Below, in pieces: positions 51,303-59,560 of a stretch of DNA of 64,000 nucleotides (positions are counted from its first letter, which is position 1; every line of letters starts with the position of its first letter). A program made the translations under genes and the position numbers. The stretch comes from Desulfotignum sp032250905. GTDB lineage: Bacteria; Desulfobacterota; Desulfobacteria; Desulfobacterales; Desulfobacteraceae. Under the pieces are notes generated by a model. That model did no database searches. It was not told the origin of the DNA and saw only the letters and a program-made list of their open reading frames with translations. The stretch lies in NCBI GenBank assembly GCA_032250905.1, contig JAVVEQ010000003.1:1-64000 (forward strand), given 5' to 3'.

Positions 51303-52553
51303 TTAAATCATTTCAAGGGCACAGGCCATGGCCACCCCGCCCCCGCCGCACAGGGTGGCCAGGCCCAGGGTGTTGCCCCGTTTTTTCATGGCATGGATCA
51401 GCGTGACCATGATCCTTGCCCCGGTGGCGCCCACTGGATGACCCAGGCCAATGCCGGATCCGTTGATGTTGGTGATTTCCCGGTTGAGATTCAGTTCTTT
51501 TTCACATCCCAGGTACTGGGCTGCAAACGCCTCGTTGACCTCCACCAGTTCAAAATCCGCCACAGAAAGCCCGGACCGCTCCATGAGATTCTTTACGGCC
51601 GGAACCGGAGACAGGCCCATGACCGTGGGATGACAGGCCCCCATGCCGGTGGCCCTGATTTTTGCCAGCGGCGCAAGTCCCAGTTCTTTTGCTTTGTCTG
51701 CGGACATGATGATCATGCCTGCGGCTCCGTCATTGATGCCTGAGGCATTTCCGGCGGTGACCGTGCCGGTTTTGGGGATGAATGCCGGCGGCAGGGCCGC
51801 CAGTTTTTCCCGGGTCATACCCGGCCGGAAATGTTCGTCCTTGTCAAACACCAGAGGATCTTTTTTCCGCCGTGGCACTGCCACAGACACGATCTCCTCG
51901 GCAAAGGACCCGTCCTTTGTGGCCCGTTCCGCGTTGTTGTGGCTGCGAAGGGCCACCTCGTCCATTTCTTCTCTGCCCAGTCCCAGGTGCTGGGCCACGA
52001 ATTCGGCGGTGTGGCCCATGATATAGGGCTTGCCCATGAAACAGGATGCCGGGGCACGGGACGTGTCCAAAGGCGAGGAGTCGTCAAAGGGCAGAATGTG
52101 GGAGCCGCAGTGCAGTGCATGGATCATGGCATCCACGAACTGGGCGTCCTGGAGCCGGCAGCCCCATCGGGCTTTGGGTACGGTATAGGGCACACCGGAC
52201 ATATGTTCCACCCCTCCGGCCAGGATGACGTCCGCCATGCCGGCCTGTATCATGGCGGCGCCTGACAGTACCGCCTCCATGCCGGAAATGCACACCCGGT
52301 TCACCGTGGCAGCCGGAATACTGTCGGGAATCCCGGCCATCAGCGCCGCCACCCGGGTGGTGTTGAGTGTGTCATGGTGTTCCACACAGCATCCATACCG
52401 GACATCATCGATCAATTCCGGTTCGATACCGGCCCGGCGGATGGCTTCTTTCATGGTCACGCTGGCAATAGCCGCGCCGTTCATCTCTTTCAACGTCCCG
52501 CCGAAGGCTCCGATGGCGGTCCGGCATGCAGATACGATTACAATGTCTTTCAT
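51303..52553 (-). CDS. acetyl-CoA acetyltransferase (thiolase)
   Basis: The 416-residue thiolase has the acyl-accepting Cys in NRVCISGMEAVLSGA, the second site His in INGSGIGLGHPVGATGARI and the C-terminal Cys in LATLCGGGGVAMACALEMI. It cleaves or makes acetoacetyl-CoA or longer 3-ketoacyl-CoA. It is the third gene of hbd-acd-thl on this strand and shares the sigma-54 control inferred upstream. The gap to the acyl-CoA dehydrogenase is 104 bases. Confidence 0.92.
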   Translation of the reverse strand: MKDIVIVSACRTAIGAFGGTLKEMNGAAIASVTMKEAIRRAGIEPELIDDVRYGCCVEHHDTLNTTRVAALMAGIPDSIPAATVNRVCISGMEAVLSGAAMIQAGMADVILAGGVEHMSGVPYTVPKARWGCRLQDAQFVDAMIHALHCGSHILPFDDSSPLDTSRAPASCFMGKPYIMGHTAEFVAQHLGLGREEMDEVALRSHNNAERATKDGSFAEEIVSVAVPRRKKDPLVFDKDEHFRPGMTREKLAALPPAFIPKTGTVTAGNASGINDGAAGMIIMSADKAKELGLAPLAKIRATGMGACHPTVMGLSPVPAVKNLMERSGLSVADFELVEVNEAFAAQYLGCEKELNLNREITNINGSGIGLGHPVGATGARIMVTLIHAMKKRGNTLGLATLCGGGGVAMACALEMI

Positions 52554-52657
52554 GGCTTGATTTCCTAATTCTGGTTGTCAGTTTTCAAGGGATCAGCCCC
52601 TGCAGATGATCCTCAGGGAGATGTTTCCTGTGTATCGGTCAATGTCAAAACAAAAAC

Positions 52658-54466
52658 TCATGACCCGAAAGATGCCTCTGGCATATCCATGGCACCGGAC
52701 TCACCGGCCTGGATCACAGCCATTTTTGCCTGGGCCGCCGGCAGGACCGTGCGAATGAAAAACCGGGCGCCGATGATCTGTCCCTGGTAAAAAGCCGCCT
52801 CCTTTTTCGGGGGGGTGTCCGCCAGTTTCCGGCCGGCGGTGACGGCCCGCCACAGCAGCATCCACCCCATCAGGGTGTCACCGAACACATCCAGGAACGG
52901 ATGGGCATGGGCAAAGGCGGTCAGGATCTGGTTTGATCCCAGATCTCCGGCCAGTTTTCCGGCGGTTTCCTTCAAATGGGCCAGCGTGGTGTGGACAATA
53001 TCGGCCAGAGGCGCCAGTTCCTTGTTTTTTCGGGCCTGAGCAATGGTGTTCTCCACCTCGGAGACCAGGTCCATGAACGCCCGGCCATTGTTGAGAGACA
53101 GTTTTCTACCCAGAAGATCCATGGCCTGGATTCCGTTGGTGCCTTCATAAATCTGGGTAATCCGGCAGTCCCGGAGCAGCTGTTCCTGGGGATATTCCTT
53201 TGTGTACCCGTATCCGCCGAACACCTGAAGCCCCAGAGAGCAGATCTCAAAGGCCCGGTCCGTGACATATCCTTTGGCCACCGGGATGAGCATGTCGATG
53301 AGCCCCTGGTACCGGGCTTTTTTTTCGTCATCACGGCTCACGGTTATTGTGTCTTCCAGAAACCCTGTATAGAAAATCAGGCTGCGCATTCCTTCGGAAA
53401 CGGTTTTCATTGTGAGCAGAATGCGCCGGATGTCCGGGTGTTGAATGATGGGAACCCCGGCAGATCCTTTGGCAGCGGTGAGAGGGGCTCCCTGAATCCG
53501 TTCTCTGGCATAGTTCCGGGCGTTGAGGTAGGAGGCTCCGGCACAGGCAAACCCCTGCATGCCGACATGGAGCCGGGCCTCGTTCATCATCACGAACATG
53601 GCCCGCATGCCTTTGTTTTCCTCTCCCAGCAGGGTGCCTCTGCACTGTCCCCTGCCGCCCAGGGTCATGGAACAGGTAGGGCTGCCGTGGATACCCATTT
53701 TGTGCTCGATGCCGGTGCATACGATATCATTGAATTCGCCCGGGGAGCCGTCATCGTTCACCCGGAACTTGGGCACCAGAAACAAAGAGATGCCGGCGGT
53801 TCCGGTGGGTGCGCCTTCGATTCGGGCCAGCACCGGGTGGATGATATTTTCCACCAGATCGGTGTCTCCGGAGGAGATGAAAATTTTGCTGCCGGAGATG
53901 CTGTAGGTGCCGTCATTGCTTTTCACGGCCTTTGTGGTCAGGGCCCCGACATCGGAGCCGGCTTCCGGTTCGGTGAGCAGCATGGAGCCGCCCCATCTGC
54001 CGGTGTACATGTTTTTCAGGTACAGATTTTTCTGTTTGTCCGTGCCGAACCGTTCCACCAGCTTGCCGGCTCCGTGGACCAGAATGTTGTGAAGCATGAA
54101 AGGAAAATTGGCCCCGTTGAAATAGTTGTCGGCAGCCATGGCCACGGTGCGGGGCATGCCCTGCCCACCCCAGTCCGGATCATCGCACATGGCGATCCAT
54201 TCACCCTTCCTGAACAGGTTATAGGCCCGGTGAAACGCTTTGGGGACGGTGACATGCCCGTTGTCAAAAGAACAGCCCTCTTCGTCCGCTTCCCGGTGAC
54301 AGGGCAGCAGTTCTTTGAGGGCCAGGTTCCGGGCCTCGGATACGATCAGATCGATGGTTTTCCGGCTGAACGCGTCAAACGGATCATGCCGGCTCAATTG
54401 TGCCACATCCAGTTGTTCGTGAAGAACAAAATCCACATCCCGCCGGTCTGCAACCACTTGTGCCAT
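52658..54466 (-). CDS. acyl-CoA dehydrogenase, long (about 600-residue) type
   Basis: This 602-residue FAD enzyme is in the class of FadE5/AcdA-like dehydrogenases with an extra C-terminal helical domain. Landmarks are WGGSMLLTEPEAGSDVGALT (flavin/substrate), HKMGIHGSPTCSMTLGG, QVFGGYGYTKEYPQEQLLRD and IYEGTNGIQAMDLLGRKL. It makes the trans-2-enoyl-CoA in beta-oxidation and passes electrons to ETF, whose genes are not in this window. The ATG at 54466 has AAGGAGG just ahead and is preferred over one eight codons earlier. It sits between hbd and the thiolase gene. Confidence 0.9.
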   Translation of the reverse strand: MAQVVADRRDVDFVLHEQLDVAQLSRHDPFDAFSRKTIDLIVSEARNLALKELLPCHREADEEGCSFDNGHVTVPKAFHRAYNLFRKGEWIAMCDDPDWGGQGMPRTVAMAADNYFNGANFPFMLHNILVHGAGKLVERFGTDKQKNLYLKNMYTGRWGGSMLLTEPEAGSDVGALTTKAVKSNDGTYSISGSKIFISSGDTDLVENIIHPVLARIEGAPTGTAGISLFLVPKFRVNDDGSPGEFNDIVCTGIEHKMGIHGSPTCSMTLGGRGQCRGTLLGEENKGMRAMFVMMNEARLHVGMQGFACAGASYLNARNYARERIQGAPLTAAKGSAGVPIIQHPDIRRILLTMKTVSEGMRSLIFYTGFLEDTITVSRDDEKKARYQGLIDMLIPVAKGYVTDRAFEICSLGLQVFGGYGYTKEYPQEQLLRDCRITQIYEGTNGIQAMDLLGRKLSLNNGRAFMDLVSEVENTIAQARKNKELAPLADIVHTTLAHLKETAGKLAGDLGSNQILTAFAHAHPFLDVFGDTLMGWMLLWRAVTAGRKLADTPPKKEAAFYQGQIIGARFFIRTVLPAAQAKMAVIQAGESGAMDMPEASFGS

Positions 54467-54512
54467 GAGCCCTCCTTGGTTGATTGTCAACAGTCGCCGC
54501 TGAAACAGAAGT

Positions 54513-54539
54513 CCTGCCGAACTGCTTCAGTCCGGCAGG
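54513..54539 (-). terminator. strong hairpin between hbd and the acyl-CoA dehydrogenase gene
   Basis: Arms CCTGCCGAACTG (54513-54524) and CAGTCCGGCAGG (54528-54539) pair 11 of 12 with a CTT loop. No T run follows, so attenuation or mRNA processing inside the operon is more likely than full termination. Confidence 0.5.
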
Positions 54540-54545
54540 GCCGTT

Positions 54546-55403
54546 CTAACGGGTATAATCGTAAAATCCCTTGCCGCTTTTTCGGCCCAGGTAACCGGCC
54601 CGCACCATTTTCCTCAACAGAGTGGACGGCCGGTATTTATCCTCCCCCAGTTCCCGGTGAAACCCATCCAGTACGAAAAGAATGGTGTCCAGGCCCACCA
54701 TATCGGCCAGGGCCAGCGGGCCGATGGGGTGGTTGGCCCCCAGCATCATGGACTTGTCAATGTCTTCCGCCGATGCCACCCCTTCGGCCAGGACAAAGAC
54801 GGCTTCATTGATCATGGGTACCAGGATCCGGTTCACGGCAAACCCCGGGGCTTCCTTGACCTCAATGGGGGTTTTGTCGATTTTTTCCACAAATTCCCAG
54901 GCCATGTTCAGGGTGTCATCCGAGGTGGTGAATCCCCGGATCAGTTCCACCAGCTTCATCACTGGCACAGGATTGAAAAAGTGCATGCCGACCACCTTGT
55001 CGGGCCGCTGGGTCACCGCGGCCATTTCCGTGATGGACAACCCTGAGGTGTTGGTGGCCAGCAACGTGTCTTTTTTGCAGATATTGTCCAAATCCTGAAA
55101 CACCTGTTTTTTTATGTCCATGACCTCGATGATGGCTTCAATGACCAGATCCGCCTCGCCGGCCGCCTTTGCCAGGTCGGTGGTGCCGGTGATCCGGTTC
55201 AAGACGGCGTCTGCCTCCGCCGGGTCGAGTTTTCCCTTGGATACGGCCCGGCCCAGGTTGGATTTGATGGTGGTCAGCCCGTTTTCCACAAACCGGTCTT
55301 CCATGTCCCTTATGATTACTTCAAAACCGGCCCGGGCACTGACCTGGGCAATGCCGGCACCCATGATTCCGGCGCCGAGCACACAGATTTTTTTTATTTC
55401 CAT
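54546..55403 (-). CDS. hbd: 3-hydroxybutyryl-CoA dehydrogenase
   Basis: The 285-residue NAD(P) enzyme has the Rossmann start KICVLGAGIMGAGIAQVSARA, the catalytic His in VVGMHFFNPVPVMKLVE and the C-terminal GPLALADMVGLDTILFVLDG with LGRKSGKGFYDY. It interconverts 3-hydroxyacyl-CoA and 3-ketoacyl-CoA. ATG 55403 is chosen because AAAGGAGG lies just before it and the Rossmann strand begins directly after; a longer frame of 30 codons runs upstream through the promoter. It is the first gene of the operon. Confidence 0.93.
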   Translation of the reverse strand: MEIKKICVLGAGIMGAGIAQVSARAGFEVIIRDMEDRFVENGLTTIKSNLGRAVSKGKLDPAEADAVLNRITGTTDLAKAAGEADLVIEAIIEVMDIKKQVFQDLDNICKKDTLLATNTSGLSITEMAAVTQRPDKVVGMHFFNPVPVMKLVELIRGFTTSDDTLNMAWEFVEKIDKTPIEVKEAPGFAVNRILVPMINEAVFVLAEGVASAEDIDKSMMLGANHPIGPLALADMVGLDTILFVLDGFHRELGEDKYRPSTLLRKMVRAGYLGRKSGKGFYDYTR

Positions 55404-55467
55404 TTGATGCCTCCTTTGGGGGTTACAGGGGTCTGTTGTCTGAAAACTCTGGGTCAATGACACCACA

Positions 55468-55481
55468 GCATGAAATGTGCC
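55468..55481 (-). promoter_or_regulatory. sigma-54 (-24/-12) promoter of hbd-acd-thl
   Basis: On the minus strand CCGGCAC-N5-ATGCTG: GG (55480-55481) and GC (55468-55469) are exactly 10 bases apart, and GGCAC matches the -24 box fully. Transcription would start near 55456, about 53 bases before the hbd ATG. Confidence 0.7.
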
Positions 55482-55560
55482 GGATTGCAACAAGTCTTTT
55501 ATTTCAATAGGTTAAAAATAGCAAGGCATGGAAAAAACACATAATCTGCCCTAAAAGAAA

Positions 55561-55618
55561 GAAATTTCTGTTCTATTTAAAAGTATTGAAGTAATCTGTT
55601 AAATAGAACAGTAACTTC
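55561..55618. promoter_or_regulatory. long inverted repeat, probable enhancer (UAS) for the sigma-54 activator
   Basis: Two 20-base arms (55561-55580 and 55599-55618) pair 18 of 20, with a perfect 13-base core CTGTTCTATTTAA and its complement. Core centres are about 31 bases apart, three helical turns. It is centred about 133 bases upstream of the predicted hbd start and 41 bases before the activator gene. Confidence 0.7.
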
Positions 55619-55630
55619 AGGGGGCCTGAG

Positions 55631-57208
55631 ATGAAACCCGTTGAATCAGACGTCACCGATCATGCAACCGTGGATGAAAAGGATTTTTTCAGGGAAGCCA
55701 CCCTGCGGCTGTGTTCCAGCCTGGATCTCGAGCGTGCCCTGCACCAGTGCCTGCTGTATGTGCGGCGGTTCATGCCCGCCGGTCAGATGGGATTTCAGGT
55801 GTATCATCCGGATACCGGTGTGGTGGAAATGGTGGCCCATGCCACGCCCCGGTCCGGCCGGGCCGTATCCATCCGGATTCCGCTGTCCAGACAAGGGCGC
55901 CGCCAGGTGGAAACCCGCCGGCTGGAAAGGATCCGGGTGATTGAGCGGCTGGGGGATGACCCGGTGACCGGTCCGGTGGCGGACCGGCTAAAGGCCTGGG
56001 ATCTGTCCGCCGTGGTCATGGATCTGGTTCTGGAAAAAACCATGCTGGGGATTTTCAGCGTGTTCAATGACTCACTGCATCCGTTTACTCCATCCCATGT
56101 GCACCTGCTCAGCCTTCTGGCCAAACCCTGTGCCATTGCACTGACCAACAGCCTGCGGTTCAGGGAACTGAAAAATCTCAAGGAACAGCTGGCGGACGAC
56201 AACCGGTATTTTCAGGACGAACTGCACCGCATGACTGGAGAAAAAGTGGTAGGGGCCGGTCAGGGCCTCAGGCAGGTGATGGAACGGGTTCGGAAGGTTG
56301 CGCCTCTGGAAAGCCCGGTGTTGCTGCTGGGAGAAACCGGCACCGGAAAGGAGGTAATCGCCAATGCGATCCACAACCTGTCCCTGCGCAAGGACGGCCC
56401 GTTTATCCGTGTTAACTGCGGAGCCATTCCTGCCTCGCTGCTGGACAGCGAACTGTTCGGGTATGAAAAAGGCGCGTTTACCGGTGCCGTGTCCCGGAAG
56501 CGGGGCCGTATCGAGCGGGCCCAGGGCGGGACCCTGTTCCTGGATGAGATCGGGGAATTGCCGGCCGAAGCCCAGATCCGTCTGCTGCGGGTGCTTCAGG
56601 AAAAAGAGATCGACCGGGTGGGCGGCACGGAAACCATTGGGGTGAACATCCGGGTCATTGCCGCCACCCACCGGAACCTGGAAAAAATGATGGCAGAGCA
56701 AAAGTTCCGGCCGGATCTTTTTTTCCGGCTGCAGGTGTTTCCTATTGAGATCCCGCCACTTCGGGATCGTAAAGCCGATATTCCGGATCTGATCCGGTAT
56801 TTTATCGTAAAAAAAGCCCGGGAGATGAAACGCCACCGGGTCCCGGTTGTTTCGGATGCAGTCATGGAACGGCTGCTGGCATATCACTGGCCGGGCAATA
56901 TTCGGGAACTGGAAAACGCCGCGGAACGATCCATGATACTGGACCGCTCCGGACATCTGGACTTTTCTGAGATCGGCCTGTCGCCGGAATCGGTATCCCG
57001 GCCGTCGGTTTCTGAAAAGAGTGGATTTGTCCCATTCCGCCAGACACTGGATCAGGTGATGGCCGCCCATATAAGGTCTGTGCTGCATCAGTGCCGGGGC
57101 CGGGTGGAAGGGGAAAAGGGCGCAGCCCGGATTCTGGCGGTTCACCCCTCCACCCTGCGCAAGCGCATGAAAAAACTCCATATTCCGTTTGGCCGAAATG
57201 CCGGATGA
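55631..57208 (+). CDS. GAF-domain sigma-54-dependent transcriptional activator
   Basis: The 525 residues have a GAF-like sensor domain (about 15-185) and a short coiled coil. The AAA+ domain (about 205-440) has Walker A GETGTGKEVIANAIH, the sigma-54 contact loop YEKGAFTGAVSRK, Walker B GGTLFLDEIGELP and arginine finger region FRPDLFFRLQVFPIEIPPLR. A Fis-type HTH ends the protein (AARILAVHPSTLRKRMKKL). There is no receiver domain, so a small molecule, perhaps an acyl-CoA or fatty acid, is the likely signal. It is divergent from hbd and the 58-base repeat lies between them, so it most likely drives that operon. Confidence 0.9.
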   Translation: MKPVESDVTDHATVDEKDFFREATLRLCSSLDLERALHQCLLYVRRFMPAGQMGFQVYHPDTGVVEMVAHATPRSGRAVSIRIPLSRQGRRQVETRRLERIRVIERLGDDPVTGPVADRLKAWDLSAVVMDLVLEKTMLGIFSVFNDSLHPFTPSHVHLLSLLAKPCAIALTNSLRFRELKNLKEQLADDNRYFQDELHRMTGEKVVGAGQGLRQVMERVRKVAPLESPVLLLGETGTGKEVIANAIHNLSLRKDGPFIRVNCGAIPASLLDSELFGYEKGAFTGAVSRKRGRIERAQGGTLFLDEIGELPAEAQIRLLRVLQEKEIDRVGGTETIGVNIRVIAATHRNLEKMMAEQKFRPDLFFRLQVFPIEIPPLRDRKADIPDLIRYFIVKKAREMKRHRVPVVSDAVMERLLAYHWPGNIRELENAAERSMILDRSGHLDFSEIGLSPESVSRPSVSEKSGFVPFRQTLDQVMAAHIRSVLHQCRGRVEGEKGAARILAVHPSTLRKRMKKLHIPFGRNAG

Positions 57209-57461
57209 TGTCCCGTCTTTGATTCAGGAACGGATGTGTCTCTTTTTCTTTGAACCGGACATAAAATGTCTTTTTTGTGAAGCGGCGTGTTCATGGATTC
57301 CAGACCGGCCGTAAGCTGTCTCCCTCCGGGCCGGCTTTCTGCCGGTCCGCCGCATTTGCCATGACGCCGTTCCTCCGACCGGATCCAGGGTTTACCCGTG
57401 GTATGATTTATGCTGTGAGACTTTTTCAACAATCATTTCCTTTACGCGAAGAGGTGAAAAA

Positions 57462-57800
57462 ATGAACTGGAAATTCTGGAAAAAAGCCGGCCCGGATTCC
57501 CTTCCCAAACCCAGGGAACTGCCATCGGATCTGGGAAAATATCTGGTGGTGAACCTGCAATATGATCCAGACTGGGTCTGGCAGCTCAGAGTGGTCACGG
57601 ATCTGCCAAAGGACGACACCGTCAGTTTTCGGGTGTATGATCCTGCTTCAGCGGCCATGCAGGGACAGACCATTAAAGACTATACTTCCCTGGAAGGGCA
57701 GCGTGGTCTGATTCTGTTTGACGGCTGGCTTCGCAAACAGTCCCGGGAGCTTCAGGTGAACGATTATTACAAGGACATGAAAACCGATCAGGCGGTATGA
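57462..57800 (+). CDS. small protein of unknown function
   Basis: This 112-residue soluble protein starts MNWKFWKKAGPDSLPKPREL, followed by an alternating beta-type region (YLVVNLQYDPDWVWQLRVVT, VSFRVYDPASAAMQ). I recognise no family. The ribosome site GAGGTG sits at a normal distance. It is followed 21 bases later by the YkgJ-like gene. The 253 bases before it hold an inverted repeat (GACCGGC 57303-57309 and GCCGGTC 57341-57347) and no other gene I can support. Confidence 0.6.
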   Translation: MNWKFWKKAGPDSLPKPRELPSDLGKYLVVNLQYDPDWVWQLRVVTDLPKDDTVSFRVYDPASAAMQGQTIKDYTSLEGQRGLILFDGWLRKQSRELQVNDYYKDMKTDQAV

Positions 57801-57821
57801 ACTGCGACACATCCGGATGCT

Positions 57822-58175
57822 GTGGCACCGCACCTCATGCAGGAACCGGTAAAGCCGGATCCCTGTATGAAATGCGGCGCCTGCTGCGCATTTTATCCAG
57901 TGGCATTACAGGACGCGGATGATCACCCGGGGGTCCCCCGGAACCTGATCTGTGTTGACCGTCAATCCCGCCGTTTCATGAAAGGAACCCTGGCGTCGTC
58001 TCCCAGGTGTGCCGCCCTGGAAGGGGTGGTGGGAACCCGGGTGAAATGTGCAATTTACATGACCCGGCCCGGGGTTTGCCGCGAATTTCCATGGTCATGG
58101 GAAAACGGTCGGGGAAATCCCTTGTGTGACCGGGCCCGGGCAATTTACGGGCTCCAGTCCATTTCTGCGTATTGA
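57822..58175 (+). CDS. YkgJ-family cysteine cluster protein
   Basis: The 117-residue protein has CMKCGACCAFYPVAL near the start, Cys in PRCAALEG, KCAIYMTRPGVCREFPW in the middle and a final Cys in NPLCDRARAIYG. This is the UPF0153/YkgJ pattern, thought to bind zinc or an iron-sulfur cluster. Function is unknown. The GTG at 57822 or the ATG at 57837 could be the start; neither has a strong ribosome site, so coupling to the upstream gene is likely. Confidence 0.78.
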   Translation: MAPHLMQEPVKPDPCMKCGACCAFYPVALQDADDHPGVPRNLICVDRQSRRFMKGTLASSPRCAALEGVVGTRVKCAIYMTRPGVCREFPWSWENGRGNPLCDRARAIYGLQSISAY

Positions 58176-58290
58176 AAAATTAATTTTCTGATTTAATCTG
58201 TTTTATCCAAATTTTATACGTCAATTTGTTCAATAATAAGTTTTTTATTCTTATTTAATCCAGTTTTAAAAAATTCTTGAAAAAAAATGA

Positions 58291-58319
58291 TTGACACGGC
58301 TAAAGAATCTCTTTAAATT
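58291..58319 (+). promoter_or_regulatory. promoter of the split glutamate synthase operon
   Basis: Perfect TTGACA (58291-58296), 17 bases, TAAATT (58314-58319), inside an AT-rich 254-base gap. It predicts a leader of about 105 bases that contains GAATTC twice, 12 bases apart, and so can fold weakly. I see no known riboswitch in it. Confidence 0.6.
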
Positions 58320-58429
58320 AAAATTCTTTGGAAATCGGTGAATTCCCCTTTTCTATAGAATTCGCGGTAAAAGGACGGTCTGCTTCGGGATTGGCCGTTG
58401 CAATATTTAGGATGCAAGGAGATTTTAGC

Positions 58430-59560
58430 ATGTGTCGTTTGTTCGCACTCACCAGCCGGGATCCGGTGTCCCCCATGCTGGCCATCAAGGCGTTGGATGT
58501 GATGAAGGAAGGCCATGACGGTTCCGGCATGGGGTTGCTGCTCCAGGATCTGGGCGGACCGTTCGAAGAGATGAAAGACGCCCCGATCCTGTCGGGCATT
58601 TTCAGCGAGGAAGGGATCCGCCGTCTGGATCTTTTCATGATGGACCTGGGATTTCTTACCAAATACAAGATCTCCTTGAAGGTGCCCAAAAAAGCGGTGG
58701 AAGGCATTCCAAGGAGGGATCTGTACCTGATCCGGGCGTATGAACTGCCCGAGGACTGGGACAATCTGACCAAAGACGACATGGCGTCCCGGCTGTCGGA
58801 GATCCGGCTCAAGATCCGCGAAATGGGGGAGGAAAAAAAGGACATGATCGTGTTTTCCTTCTGGCCGGACACCATCATGATCAAAGAGATCGGAGACCCC
58901 CTGCAGCTGGCCGGATACCTGGGCCTGGACAGAAAGGAACTCAAGGCCCGGATCATCATGGCCCAGGGACGGCAGAACACCAATTACGCCATTGATCTGT
59001 ATGCGTGTCATCCCTTTTTCATCAAAGGATACAGTACCATGACCAATGGCGAAAACACCGCATTCATCCCTATCAAGGATTTTCTCTCCTCCCGGGGGAT
59101 TGCCGCCTACACCGGATACCAGTCCGACTCTGAGGTGTTCGCCCATATTCTGCACTACTCCCTGGAGGAGCTGGGGTTGGGGATTGACGCGTACAAGCAT
59201 GTGATCACCCCGCTTCAGGACCGCGACCTTTCGGTTCATCCCGATGCCGGGTTTCTGTCTCACCTGAAGCGCACCTGCCGCTCGTTGATCATTGACGGAC
59301 CCAACTGCGTCATAGGCACACTGCCCGATCACTCGCTGTTCATGGTCCAGGACCGGAAGAAACTGCGACCGGGAGTGGTGGGAGGCAAACCGGGCCTTTA
59401 TGGGTTTTCGTCGGAAATCTGCGGCCTGGACGCCGTGATTCCGGACCGGGATAAATCCAGAGATATTCAACCTATGCATTTAGATACAGTTATTGTCGGC
59501 CCTGACCGTCAGGAGGTAAACATATGTCGTCAAACCGAAGCCTTGAACCTTCCGCTTTAA
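58430..59560 (+). CDS. glutamate synthase glutaminase domain protein (archaeal-type GltB1)
   Basis: The 376-residue class II glutamine amidotransferase starts Met-Cys-Arg-Leu-Phe; after Met removal Cys2 is the N-terminal nucleophile. HDGSGMGLLLQDLGG and SFWPDTIMIKE are further domain features. It releases ammonia from glutamine for the next gene's synthase domain. ATG 58430 is chosen over an earlier in-frame ATG because AAGGAG precedes it and the nucleophile must be residue 2. The last 37 bases overlap the start of the next gene, so the two are coupled. Confidence 0.88.
   Translation: MCRLFALTSRDPVSPMLAIKALDVMKEGHDGSGMGLLLQDLGGPFEEMKDAPILSGIFSEEGIRRLDLFMMDLGFLTKYKISLKVPKKAVEGIPRRDLYLIRAYELPEDWDNLTKDDMASRLSEIRLKIREMGEEKKDMIVFSFWPDTIMIKEIGDPLQLAGYLGLDRKELKARIIMAQGRQNTNYAIDLYACHPFFIKGYSTMTNGENTAFIPIKDFLSSRGIAAYTGYQSDSEVFAHILHYSLEELGLGIDAYKHVITPLQDRDLSVHPDAGFLSHLKRTCRSLIIDGPNCVIGTLPDHSLFMVQDRKKLRPGVVGGKPGLYGFSSEICGLDAVIPDRDKSRDIQPMHLDTVIVGPDRQEVNICRQTEALNLPL

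Noticed and set aside
52976..54811. 611-codon open frame on the plus strand opposite the acyl-CoA dehydrogenase and hbd genes
   Set aside because: It is the mirror of two well-supported genes, has no ribosome site and its translation shows no domain; long antisense frames are common at this base composition.
57303..57347. GACCGGC/GCCGGTC repeat after the sigma-54 activator as a terminator
   Set aside because: The arms are 31 bases apart and no T run follows; mentioned only as structure in the gap.
58320..58429. Riboswitch in the glutamate synthase leader
   Set aside because: Only two GAATTC palindromes and a weak fold are seen; nothing matches a glutamine or other known riboswitch consensus that I can recognise.
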